Shown in pieces: positions 36,632 to 44,749 of a stretch of DNA of 55,207 nt (positions within the stretch are counted from its first letter, which is position 1; the number at the start of each line of letters is the position of its first letter). The notes beneath the pieces were generated by a model. The model was not told the origin of the DNA, searched no databases, and saw nothing but the letters and a program-made list of their open reading frames with translations. The translations under genes were made by a program, and so were the position numbers. Source of the DNA: an uncultured Myxococcales bacterium (GTDB lineage Bacteria > Myxococcota_A > Polyangia > Polyangiales > Polyangiaceae); NCBI GenBank assembly GCA_937949945.1, contig CALFEQ010000048.1, forward strand, positions 1 to 55,207, given 5' to 3'.

Positions 36632-39235
36632 CTACCGTTCAATCCTCTCGATATTCCTTACCGCCGGATTCACGTTCACGGGTGGCGTCGTCGCGCCGCC
36701 GGGCGCCGGAGAGGCGGGGGCGGGCGTCGCCGGAGTCGGGTTGGTGGGCGCGTCGGGAGTCGTAGCGCCTCCGCCGGCCGGACGCAGGTTCTGCGGCATC
36801 TCGAGCGGACTCTGCGGCTCATGCGTCTTGAGCGTCTTCGGGCGCGCGATCTCCTCGAGGCGGCGGCGCTCCTCGAGCTTGAGGTAGGACTGGCGGATGT
36901 CCTCGAGGAGGCCGTTCGCCCGGGACCAGTCCTTCGGCGGGTTGTACTCGGACGCGTCGCTGAAGACGAAGTAGCGGTCGAGGTACTCCTGCCGCTCCTG
37001 CATCTTGCGCTCGAACACCGTGCGCAGGTCCTGCTGGCTCCGGATGATGTACGGCGTGAGGATGAGGATGAGGTTGCGCTTCTCGTTCTGGTTCGTGCGC
37101 TTGCGGAAGAGCGCGCCGAGGACCGGGATGTCGCCGAGGACGGGGACCTTCTCCTCGGAGCGGCCGACGACGTTGCGGATGAGGCCGCCGATCACGATCG
37201 TCTGCTGATCCTGGACGACCAGCTTCGTGGTCGCGGTGCGCTTCGAGATGTTGAACGCGCCCGACGTACCGCCGACGTTCGCGCCGACCTCGCTGATCTC
37301 CTCCGTCACGTCGAGGCGCACCTCGTTGGAGTCGTTGAGGTGGGGCTTGATCTTGATCTTCGTACCGACGTCCTGACGGGGGACGCCGAAGGCGCCGAAG
37401 CCGAGGCCGCCGAGGCCGCCGAGCGCACCGAGCGCGCCGGTCGCGCCCGCGGCGCCCGGGACGGCGCCCGCGAGCCCCGCGAGCGAGCCGATGCCTTGGT
37501 TCGTCTGGAGCGGGACGTTGTCGCCGACGTTGATCTCGGCGTCCTCGTTGTCGAGCGCGAGGATGTGCGGCGTCGAGAGGAGGTCCGTGTCGCCGGTCTT
37601 CGCGATCGCCTGGATGAAGGTGCCGAACGCGGGGATCGAGATGCCCGTCCCGAGGAAGTTCTGCGAGCCGCTGATACCCGGGCCTCGCACGCCGAGGGCG
37701 AAGCCTTGGAGCGCCTCGGGATCGGTCGGGACCGGCAAGATCGTGTTCATGATCTTGTTGCCGCCGTAGACGACCGAGTCGTCGGGCGCCTGCGTCTCGA
37801 ACGGCGCGCCGCCGTGGAAGCTCACACCGAGCGTGTTGGACCGCTTGAGCTGCAGGTCCATGATGACCGCCTCGATGAAGACCTGGCGGCGCGGCTGATC
37901 GAGCCGTTCGATGACGCGCTGGAGAGAGACGAAGTCGCGGAGCGACGACGTGATGACGAGCGAGTTCGTCGCCTTGTCGGCAGAGACCTTGATGCCGCCC
38001 TCGAAGATGCCGGACGGCGGCGCACCCGGCGACGATGCAGCGGCCGTCTGACCCCTCGGGCCTCCAGGGGTGGCGGGCGTTCCGGCCGTACCGGCGCCGC
38101 TGATGATGTCGTTCAGCGTCTTCGTGAGCTCCGTCGCATCGGCGTGCTGGAGCGACAGGACGTGGATCTCCCCTTCCCCCGTCTGCGGGACGTCGATGCG
38201 CTTGATGAGCTCGAGCATGCGCAGGTACGCGCGCTCGGTCGCGACGATGATGAGCGAGTTGGACCGGTCGTCGGCGACGACCTTCGTCACGTGGAGGTCG
38301 GAGGCCGCGGGGGCGGCGCTCGTCGTGCTGCCGCCGGCGGCCTTCGGCGCCGAGGGAGCCGAGGATCCCGACCTCACGTCGAACAGGTCGTTGAGCTTCT
38401 TCTCGACCTCCGAGGCCGACGCGTAGTGGATCGGCTCGATGAAGATCTGATCGCCCGAGGAGCCGACGTCGATCTCCTCGAGGATGCTCATCATCCGCCG
38501 GATGTTCGATCCGGTGTCGGTGATGATGATCATGTTCCCCGGGCCGTAGACCGTGATGTCGGCTTCCTTCGACTTGAACTTCCCGAGGACGGCGGCGGCG
38601 TCGTCCGCGCTGATGTGCGCGAGGCGGTGCATCCGCGTGACGTACCGATCCTCGGCCGGAGCGCCCTGGTGCGTGCCGTAGATCGGCGTGCCCGTGGTGG
38701 CGATCGCGTCCGTGTCGACGATCTTCAAGAACCGGCCGTGCGGGACGACGGTGAGCTTGTTCGCCTCGAGGATCGAGAGGAAGGCCTGGTAGGCCTCCGC
38801 GACGGTCACCTTCTGCGGCGAGTAGACGCTCGCCTTGATGTTCTTGACCTTGCCGCCGAAGATGAAGCGCTTGCCCGTCAGCTGCGAGATGACGCGAACG
38901 AGCTCGTTGAGGTCGGCGTCCTCGAGCGAGAACGCGACCTTGTAGTTCGGGCTCCGCGGCTCGAACTCGATCCCGCTCTCGAACTGGCTGAGGCCGGAGG
39001 TGTCCGCCTGTGCCTTCCCGCTCGGCCCCACGGTCGTCGTCGTGGTGGTCTTCGTCGACGAGCCGCTGCCCGTGGAGCTTCCGCCCGACGCGGAGTCGTC
39101 CCCCGGGGACGTCTGCGCGAGCGCCCCCGCAGCCGCCGGGTTGCGATCGCGAAGACGCGGCTGGGCGTGGAGCTGTCCGACGACGAGCGGGACAGCGGCG
39201 GTCGCGGCGAGGAGCGCTACTTTTCGCTTCTTCAT
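36632..39235 (-). CDS. gspD: Type II secretion system secretin GspD
   Basis: The 867-residue outer-membrane channel. Signal sequence (VALLAATAAVPLVVGQLHA), a Ser/Gly/Thr-rich linker, N0 domain (VAFSLEDADLNELVRVISQL, KRFIFGGKV), N1-N3 domains (repeated SLIIVATERAYLRMLELIKR-type and SLVITSSLRDFVSLQRVIER-type folds), then the secretin domain with the family segments VPLLGDIP-like VPVLGDIPVLGALFR and LILILTPYI. A Gly/Ala-rich loop (GAVPGAAGATGALGALGG) lies within the secretin part. The C-terminal tail after the barrel is Pro/Thr-rich. It lies 33 nt downstream of a small membrane protein gene. Confidence 0.96.
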   Translation of the reverse strand: MKKRKVALLAATAAVPLVVGQLHAQPRLRDRNPAAAGALAQTSPGDDSASGGSSTGSGSSTKTTTTTTVGPSGKAQADTSGLSQFESGIEFEPRSPNYKVAFSLEDADLNELVRVISQLTGKRFIFGGKVKNIKASVYSPQKVTVAEAYQAFLSILEANKLTVVPHGRFLKIVDTDAIATTGTPIYGTHQGAPAEDRYVTRMHRLAHISADDAAAVLGKFKSKEADITVYGPGNMIIITDTGSNIRRMMSILEEIDVGSSGDQIFIEPIHYASASEVEKKLNDLFDVRSGSSAPSAPKAAGGSTTSAAPAASDLHVTKVVADDRSNSLIIVATERAYLRMLELIKRIDVPQTGEGEIHVLSLQHADATELTKTLNDIISGAGTAGTPATPGGPRGQTAAASSPGAPPSGIFEGGIKVSADKATNSLVITSSLRDFVSLQRVIERLDQPRRQVFIEAVIMDLQLKRSNTLGVSFHGGAPFETQAPDDSVVYGGNKIMNTILPVPTDPEALQGFALGVRGPGISGSQNFLGTGISIPAFGTFIQAIAKTGDTDLLSTPHILALDNEDAEINVGDNVPLQTNQGIGSLAGLAGAVPGAAGATGALGALGGLGGLGFGAFGVPRQDVGTKIKIKPHLNDSNEVRLDVTEEISEVGANVGGTSGAFNISKRTATTKLVVQDQQTIVIGGLIRNVVGRSEEKVPVLGDIPVLGALFRKRTNQNEKRNLILILTPYIIRSQQDLRTVFERKMQERQEYLDRYFVFSDASEYNPPKDWSRANGLLEDIRQSYLKLEERRRLEEIARPKTLKTHEPQSPLEMPQNLRPAGGGATTPDAPTNPTPATPAPASPAPGGATTPPVNVNPAVRNIERIER

Positions 39236-39268
39236 CGAATCCGTTCTTCGCGGTGGGAGCTATGGTCC

Positions 39269-39514
39269 TCAGATCGAGACGGGGTTCTTGGGCGCTGCGA
39301 CGCGCGTGTCGTGGACCTCCCCCTGCCCGGCGCTCTGGCCGGCGCTCGACGACGAGCCCATCGCCTTGCTCGTGATGACGACGGCTGCGAGCGATAGCGC
39401 GCCCACGAAGAGAACGCACGCCCCAACGAGGACGGCGACGGTCCGCACCGTCCGGCCCCACAGATCGGAGGACGGGCTCGTGAGGCTGGGGATCTTCGTC
39501 TCTTCGCTCATCAT
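39269..39514 (-). CDS. Small single-pass membrane protein between gspC and gspD
   Basis: The 81-residue protein has a short cytoplasmic N-terminus (MMSEETKIPSLTSPSSD), one membrane helix (TVAVLVGACVLFVGALSLAA) and a Ser/Gly-rich periplasmic tail ending PKNPVSI. I recognise no family. It is 45 nt after gspC and 33 nt before gspD, on the same strand, so it is very likely part of the T2SS operon. A tandem ATGATG start is preceded by purine-rich GACGAGAG. It might act as an accessory or pilotin-like factor, but the lack of a lipobox argues against a pilotin. Confidence 0.75.
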   Translation of the reverse strand: MMSEETKIPSLTSPSSDLWGRTVRTVAVLVGACVLFVGALSLAAVVITSKAMGSSSSAGQSAGQGEVHDTRVAAPKNPVSI

Positions 39515-39559
39515 CTCTCGTCTCGTTTCTCGTTCTCGTCCGGCGCGAGGGCCGGAAAA

Positions 39560-40579
39560 TCACTTGATGTTGTAGTCGATGTTGATGTTCTGCCCGCGGC
39601 GGTTCAGGCTCACGGTGAGCTTGTCCGCCGTGCGCAAACGCGCGTAGGCCTCGAGCGCTTTCTCGGGGCTCGACATGTCGAAGCCGTTGATCGTCTGGAG
39701 ACGATCGCCGTTCTCCATCCCGAGCACGCCGAGCAGCGTGTCCTTGCGGATGCCGAAGAGGCGGATGCCGACGACGCGCCCGTTCTCCTGCTCGGGGACG
39801 ATGCGTGCCTGCCGCATCAGGTCCGCTTGGTTCTCGAGAATCTTGTCGACGACGCCGCGGTCGATGTTGAACTCGGTCGGGCTGACTTGCTGGATGCCCT
39901 TGGCGAGCTCCGGATCGAGAGGCTTTGCGCCGCGGGCGGAAGGCCGCGACGACGTCGTGGTCGGCGCGGGCGCGGGCGCCGGCTCCGACGACTTCGGCAC
40001 CTCCGCCGTGTCGAAGAGCATCGCCTGGCAGAGCGACCCGCCGCTCTCGAGCCAGACGCGATCCCATCCGACGAAGTGAACGACCTTGCCGTTCACGTCG
40101 CCGCCGCGACGACGCATGATGCTCTTGTTGTCACCGAGGCTGAACGCGGCGAGAGACCAGTCCGGATCGGACGCCGCGGCGATGATGAGGACCTTCACGC
40201 CGTCGCACTTCGGCGCGCTCCACGGGTCGCTCGTGTCGATCGTCCCTCCGCCTTCCGAAGCGATGGCGTCGTCGACCGGCGGAGGCTTGAGCGAGCCCGT
40301 GACGTGATCGAACGGGTTGCGCGCGAGGATGGGCTCCGCGCTCGTGCTGCGCGTGGCGGCGGTGGAAGCGGGGGCGACCTTGGCCACCGGAGGCGGCGCC
40401 GCGAGCGCCTTTTCGTCGGGCCCGAGCCCGATGCCGACGAGCTCGCTCACCGCCTTCGCGTTGAGCAAGGCGGCAATCGCGATCAACGGGAGGATCGCGA
40501 TCCAGAAGTTCTTCTTGAGGAGCTGATCGAATCGAGCCACGGCCAGACCGTCTCGCCGCCCGTCCAAAGCGAGCGGCAT
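39560..40579 (-). CDS. gspC: Type II secretion system protein GspC
   Basis: The 339-residue bitopic protein that connects platform and secretin. Membrane helix near 25-42 (WIAILPLIAIAALLNAKAV), homology region with ILARNPFDHVTG and VKVLIIAAASDPDWSLAAF, a Pro/Ser linker (about 200-220), and a C-terminal PDZ-like domain (GIRKDTLLGVLGMENGDRLQTINGF in shorter pieces: LLGVLGMENGDRLQTING, LTVSLNRRG). ATG 40579 has GAGG seven nt upstream; a GTG at 40540 giving VARFDQLLKKNFW is an alternative. First gene of the operon. Confidence 0.93.
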   Translation of the reverse strand: MPLALDGRRDGLAVARFDQLLKKNFWIAILPLIAIAALLNAKAVSELVGIGLGPDEKALAAPPPVAKVAPASTAATRSTSAEPILARNPFDHVTGSLKPPPVDDAIASEGGGTIDTSDPWSAPKCDGVKVLIIAAASDPDWSLAAFSLGDNKSIMRRRGGDVNGKVVHFVGWDRVWLESGGSLCQAMLFDTAEVPKSSEPAPAPAPTTTSSRPSARGAKPLDPELAKGIQQVSPTEFNIDRGVVDKILENQADLMRQARIVPEQENGRVVGIRLFGIRKDTLLGVLGMENGDRLQTINGFDMSSPEKALEAYARLRTADKLTVSLNRRGQNINIDYNIK

Positions 40580-41036
40580 GCCAGTGCCTCAGCCTTCGGA
40601 AGCCTCGGAGATCCCTGGACATTCCGGCGGCTGCAGAGCTCGACCCTCGACAGGTTGGCGCGGCCACCTCGAATGGGACCTTCCGGGTGACAAAGTGACA
40701 ACCGCTCCGACCTGGCGCGAGCGACCAGCCCGGCCCTGCCGCGGCAGCGGAGCCGGGCGGCCGTCGCCAAGCGTGCCCGGGTGGACGCGGACGATCCACG
40801 AGCGGATCGAGATCCCCGAGACGTCGGCGGACGGACTCGGAAGATCCGACGACCGACGGCGCTCGCGCGTGCGGCAGCCGTCCTCGGCAGGAAGCTCCCC
40901 GGCGCTCTACCTCCCGTCATCGTTCGAAGATTCGACGGCGCCGATCGCGCCCGACATCCACCCTGAGGTTCGGGCGATCCAGGCATTTTTTGCGTCTCAG
41001 ACGTGGAACGTACGTTGCTGAAACGCTCCGGCGATC
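40580..41036. promoter_or_regulatory. Divergent promoter region of the T2SS operon and the surface protease
   Basis: 457 bp without a convincing gene. It must contain the gspC operon promoter (minus) and the protease promoter (plus). Visible features: a direct repeat GTGACAAAGTGACAA (40687-40701), a T-run (40985-40991) and a perfect 10-bp palindrome AACGTACGTT (41007-41016) 21 bp before the protease start, which could be a regulator site. No -35/-10 boxes can be fixed. Confidence 0.45.
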
Positions 41037-42287
41037 ATGTCGAGGCCCTGCTGGAGCACGTCGAAGATCCCGTCTGCAGCCGCCGTCGTCGCCGCCTTCG
41101 GCGCCCTCGCCATGGGCTGCGCCGGGAGCCCCGAGAGCCCGGAGACCGTGGGCCAGGTGATCCAGCCCATCATCCACGGCGAGGCGTCTGGTACGGAACA
41201 TGACGCGGTCGTCGTCCTGACGAACTTCCGCGACGGCCTCCGCCGGAACCTCTGCTCGGCGACCCTGGTCGCGCCGAACATGATCATCACGGCGCGGCAC
41301 TGCGTCTCCGACACGGAGTCCTCCTCCGCATGTACGGACCAGGGGACGGCGCTGACGGGAGCCGGCGTGAAGGCCGATCGGCCGCCGGAGAACCTCGTCG
41401 TGTTCGTGGGCAAGAACGGCGTCGTCCCGGACACGGAGGTGGAGGAGAACGGCACCGCGCGCGGCGCCAAGATCGTCGTCGGCGACTCGAAGACGATCTG
41501 CAACGCCGACATCGCCTTCCTCATCCTGGACAGGAAGGTCGACGCGCCGATCGCGCCGATCCGCCTCGCTCCTCCGTCGCCGGACGAGAAGGTCTCGGCG
41601 GTCGGGTGGGGCGTCGACGAGACGGGCAAGCTGCCTCCGCAGCGCGAGGTCCGCCGGGACATCCCGCTCATCGGCATCGGCCCGGGCCTCTACCCGGAGA
41701 ACCCGAACTTCGGCTACGGCGACTCCGAGTTCATGATCGGCGAGTCCGCCTGCTCCGGCGACAGCGGGGGCCCGGCGCTCTCGAAGGCCGGCGCCGTCGT
41801 CGGCGTGGCGTCGCGCGCGGGCAACGGCAAGCCGCGCGATCCGAACAACTACGCGTCGACCTGCATGGGCCCGACGGCGCATGCCGTCTACACGCATCTC
41901 GGCGCGCACAAGGACCTCGTCCTCCGCGCCTTCCAAGAGGCCGGCGAGCCGATGTGGCTCGAGGGCGAGCCGGATCCGCGCGCGCCGAAGCCGCAGGCGA
42001 ACGAGTCGCTGCCCGACGAGGCGGGCGAGAACACGAAGAAGACGGCGCAAGAGGAGCTTCCTCTCCCCGACGACGACGACGCGGAGAGCAGCACGCCCGC
42101 CGCCGGCGGATGCAGCGTCTCCTCCGAGCCGCAGAAGGGCGCCGTCGAGTACGCCGCCGGCGTCGTCGCGCTCCTCGCGACCCTCTTCGGCCTGCGCCGC
42201 CGCTTCGGCCGCCGGAAGGCGGACGAGGCGATGCTCGCCGACGAGGAGGACGAGCTGCATCGGCCGAGGATGCCGTCGATGCCCTGA
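41037..42287 (+). CDS. Trypsin-like surface protease with MYXO-CTERM-like tail
   Basis: 416 residues. Secretion signal with a lipobox-like ALAMGC (Cys28), propeptide-like VIQPIIHGE, then an S1 protease domain with the triad His88 (TARHC), Asp158 (NADIAF) and Ser243 (GDSGGP). An acidic linker leads to a MYXO-CTERM-like anchor: GGCS at 357-360, hydrophobic AAGVVALLATLFGL at 373-386, RRRFGRR. Unlike typical MYXO-CTERM proteins about 23 acidic residues follow the arginines. Such proteins are thought to reach the surface through T2SS, and the gene is divergent from the gsp operon. Its stop codon lies in a strong hairpin. Confidence 0.88.
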   Translation: MSRPCWSTSKIPSAAAVVAAFGALAMGCAGSPESPETVGQVIQPIIHGEASGTEHDAVVVLTNFRDGLRRNLCSATLVAPNMIITARHCVSDTESSSACTDQGTALTGAGVKADRPPENLVVFVGKNGVVPDTEVEENGTARGAKIVVGDSKTICNADIAFLILDRKVDAPIAPIRLAPPSPDEKVSAVGWGVDETGKLPPQREVRRDIPLIGIGPGLYPENPNFGYGDSEFMIGESACSGDSGGPALSKAGAVVGVASRAGNGKPRDPNNYASTCMGPTAHAVYTHLGAHKDLVLRAFQEAGEPMWLEGEPDPRAPKPQANESLPDEAGENTKKTAQEELPLPDDDDAESSTPAAGGCSVSSEPQKGAVEYAAGVVALLATLFGLRRRFGRRKADEAMLADEEDELHRPRMPSMP

Positions 42288-42306
42288 CGGGCTTCGCCCG
42301 TCAGGG
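42282..42306 (+). terminator. Hairpin at the protease stop codon
   Basis: CCCTGACGGGC, loop TTC, GCCCGTCAGGG: a perfect 11-bp stem that includes the stop codon (TGA at 42285-42287). A family B heptamer array follows at once. No U-run; terminator function is inferred. Confidence 0.6.
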
Positions 42307-42307
42307 C

Positions 42308-42335
42308 AGTCCTCAGTCCTCAGTCCTCAGTCCTC
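42308..42335. repeat. Heptamer array, family B, left arm
   Basis: Four perfect AGTCCTC units just after the protease terminator hairpin. Exact inverse of 42541-42568; a 28-bp stem is possible. Confidence 0.95.
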
Positions 42336-42540
42336 AGCGGGGGCTTTCTGTCAGCACCTCGATCGTCGCACGCGCCTCGCCCTCCGTCGCGCCGAAGCAC
42401 GTCGCATTTCCTCGCACTGCGTTTTGAAGCACGAGGCTGAAGGCAAGAGGCCCGAAGAGCGCCATCGCCGAAGATGCGCGCCGTAGCTTCGGGGCGCGAC
42501 GGTGAGGCAACCTCGATACGGCCCGCGAGGACGCGAAGCT

Positions 42541-42568
42541 GAGGACTGAGGACTGAGGACTGAGGACT
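42541..42568. repeat. Heptamer array, family B, right arm
   Basis: Four perfect GAGGACT units, the reverse complement of 42308-42335, 2 bp from the palindromic hairpin at 42570-42600. Read on the lipoprotein strand it is in the same post-stop orientation as the left arm is for the protease. Confidence 0.95.
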
Positions 42569-42569
42569 C

Positions 42570-42600
42570 CTGCGCTAGCGCGCGCAGCGCGCTAGCGCAG
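42570..42600 (-). terminator. Perfect 14-bp palindromic hairpin at the lipoprotein stop codon
   Basis: CTGCGCTAGCGCGC, loop GCA, GCGCGCTAGCGCAG: no mismatch in 14 bp. The stop codon of the minus-strand lipoprotein (TAG) is in the right arm. Probable terminator for the convergent pair. Confidence 0.7.
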
Positions 42601-43437
42601 GTTCACCGTCACATCATCGAACCGCACCCTCCACGGCGACGACGGCGGGTCGATGAAGACCGTTCCGAGGAAGAACGACGGTGGTGCGCTCGGAGGTGTC
42701 ACGACGACCGGGACGGGGGCGCCGATGACGATCGCGCCGTCCATCGCGACGTCCAGCTTGCCGTCGCTCATGCGGATGGCGACACGCTTCCACGTCCCGG
42801 GCGTGAACGACGGGAGCTCGTGCTCCGCGTAGGCGCGTGGGCCGCCGTCGGCGCCGGCGGGGCCGATCTCGACGAGCGCCGCTCTTCCGCCCGCGTAGAC
42901 GTTGAGCTGCACCTTGTACTCGTACGGGTACTCGCCGAACTGCAGGACCGCGATCGTGCCGCCTTTGTTCGGCACCGCCCCGATCTGATCGATGCGAACC
43001 GAGAAGGAGTAGTCGATGTCCGTCGAGAGCTCGGTGAAGTCCTTCCGCAGGTAGGCTCTCGCCGGGACGTTCTCCTCGACCGCCGTCGTCTCGGCGACGA
43101 ACGACTGCTCCTGATGCCGCGTCTCGCCGTGCTGGACGAGACGCGACGACCAGCCCTTCATGAGATCGTCGTCGAAGTCGGCGCAGAAGCTCGCCTTCAC
43201 GCCGGCGGTCGAGGTCGCAATCGACGCACAGTAGGACTTGCCGCCGGGAGGTGGGTCGGAGGGACCGGGAGAGCCCTCGCCGTCGGGGCTCGGCTCCGCG
43301 CGCTGCCGGCTGCCTCCGTCGCTCGTGAGCGGATCGTCAGGCGTCGTCCCTTCCGTCGACGTGCACGCCAGCAGGGCCACCGCGAGGAGGTGGATCGACG
43401 GATCCAGCCACCCCCGCTCGAATGCTCGTCGCCCCAT
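42592..43437 (-). CDS. Lipoprotein with concanavalin/LamG-like domain
   Basis: The 281-residue protein has a lipoprotein signal (IHLLAVALLAC, lipobox LLAC), a Pro/Gly/Ser/Asp linker, a CADFDDDLMKGW segment, and a beta-sandwich-like domain with YSFSVRIDQIG, YKVQLNVYAGGRAALVEIG, WKRVAIRMSDGKLDVAMDG and a final VRFDDVTVNLR, the strand pattern of LamG/concanavalin folds. A surface or periplasmic glycan-binding role is plausible but unproven. The start is ATG 43437. Confidence 0.78.
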   Translation of the reverse strand: MGRRAFERGWLDPSIHLLAVALLACTSTEGTTPDDPLTSDGGSRQRAEPSPDGEGSPGPSDPPPGGKSYCASIATSTAGVKASFCADFDDDLMKGWSSRLVQHGETRHQEQSFVAETTAVEENVPARAYLRKDFTELSTDIDYSFSVRIDQIGAVPNKGGTIAVLQFGEYPYEYKVQLNVYAGGRAALVEIGPAGADGGPRAYAEHELPSFTPGTWKRVAIRMSDGKLDVAMDGAIVIGAPVPVVVTPPSAPPSFFLGTVFIDPPSSPWRVRFDDVTVNLR

Positions 43438-43580
43438 GGAGTTTCCCTCTCTTCACCCTACCGCTCGATCCTTCGAGAGCACGGTGAGTGCCATGGTACG
43501 CGACTCGCCGCACGACGAGCTTCTCGGCGAAATTTTCAGGTCGGATGGACGGAGGCGCGCGCACGACGAGCGCGTCGTCG

Positions 43581-44558
43581 TCAGCGCATCACGACGTAGC
43601 GCGGGCCGCCCGCGACCCACGTGCTCAACCGCGGCGGCGGCCCGAGCTCCGGGCCGGCGCCGATCGCGCGCGCGGTCGCGGGAGTCGCGAGCATCCACGC
43701 CTGTTGGAGGCCGCGATCCATGACGGGCGGAGCAGGCACCTCGTCGGATCGGAAGCCGAGCCGATACGGGCTCGGCGCACCGGAAGGTTCGGTCGCGTGC
43801 GCGACGCGGAGCGCATCGCCTCCCGACAGGAGCTTCGACCCGAGGTCCGGCGAGAAGAGCTCGCCTGCCTTCACGTAGGTGTACGGAGTGGCGAACGCGG
43901 CGTACGGCACGGCGACGAGATGGGCGCTCTTCGGGTCGAGCGGCATCGGCAGCCCCGATCGCGTGTTGCGCGGGCCCGGCAAGACGCGCCACACGTGGGA
44001 CGGCGGCGTGGGTCCCCAGCCGACCACGCCGTCGCCGCCCGATCGCGGCGTGCGCCAGTCGACCCACGCTCCGGCGTAACGGCGACCGGCGATCCAAGCC
44101 CAGCCGCGCTCGCCCGTGAACGCCCAACGGCCGTAGTGGAAGGTCACCCAGCCCCAAGGCAGGTCGCTGACCCAGACGTACTCGTGAACCGGACGCGGGC
44201 CACTCTCGGTGACTGAAACGACCTCGCGATACGTCCATCGTCCGTGCGTGCCGTAGGGAACGAACGACTCGCCGACGGAGTCTCGCGACGGGATCCAGAC
44301 GACGCCGAGCCGCGGGTCGTCCGTCCACGTTCCGAACGGCGCGAGCACGTCGTAGAACAACCGCACGGCCTCGGGATCCACGTCGTCGAATTGAGGCGGC
44401 GCTCGGCGGACGGGCGGCGTCATGGAGATGCCCACCGATCCTTCGTCGAGACGGCGCTCGGGCGCTGCGACCGATTGTGCCGGTCGGACCGTGTCGGCGT
44501 TCGCGGCGCAACCGAGCGCGACCACAGGAACGACGAAGACGCCGTAGCGAAACCGCAT
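43581..44558 (-). CDS. DUF6600-like lipoprotein
   Basis: 325 residues from ATG 44558, chosen because it gives a proper signal (MRFRYGVFVVPVVALGC, lipobox ALGC). The body is rich in Trp/Tyr/Gly: FYDVLAPFGTWTDDPRLGVV, WGWVTFHYGRWAF, RRYAGAWVDWR, typical of the DUF6600 family of secreted proteins of unknown function, whose name I give on motif recognition only. An ATG at 44693 would add 45 residues without a signal. Divergent from endA across a 191-bp gap. Confidence 0.8.
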   Translation of the reverse strand: MRFRYGVFVVPVVALGCAANADTVRPAQSVAAPERRLDEGSVGISMTPPVRRAPPQFDDVDPEAVRLFYDVLAPFGTWTDDPRLGVVWIPSRDSVGESFVPYGTHGRWTYREVVSVTESGPRPVHEYVWVSDLPWGWVTFHYGRWAFTGERGWAWIAGRRYAGAWVDWRTPRSGGDGVVGWGPTPPSHVWRVLPGPRNTRSGLPMPLDPKSAHLVAVPYAAFATPYTYVKAGELFSPDLGSKLLSGGDALRVAHATEPSGAPSPYRLGFRSDEVPAPPVMDRGLQQAWMLATPATARAIGAGPELGPPPRLSTWVAGGPRYVVMR

Positions 44559-44749
44559 CGGACGGAGACTCGCCCCGCGGGATGAAGTCGATTCCATGAG
44601 GTGATTCGCCATGACGAGGGCAACACTGGCGTACCCCCCGCCCCTCGACGCGCCAGCTCGAGCCGACGAGACGTGACGAGAAGCGGACGGCACCCGTTCC
44701 CGCTATGCTGCTCCGGGATCGGAGCCCGAGCCCGGGGCAGACACGCTGC

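Larger units (their letters stand above)
42288..42591. other. Convergent gap with a family B inverted pair
   Basis: 304 bp between two convergent genes. From left: protease hairpin, array 42308-42335, about 205 nt of unique GC-rich sequence with no supported gene, array 42541-42568, and a palindromic hairpin at the end of the lipoprotein gene. The layout is symmetrical around the centre. Confidence 0.7.

Noticed and set aside
40578..41021. A 147-codon open frame in the gspC/protease gap
   Set aside because: No domain, no ribosome site, no signal, and composition like shadow frames; the gap is better read as regulatory.
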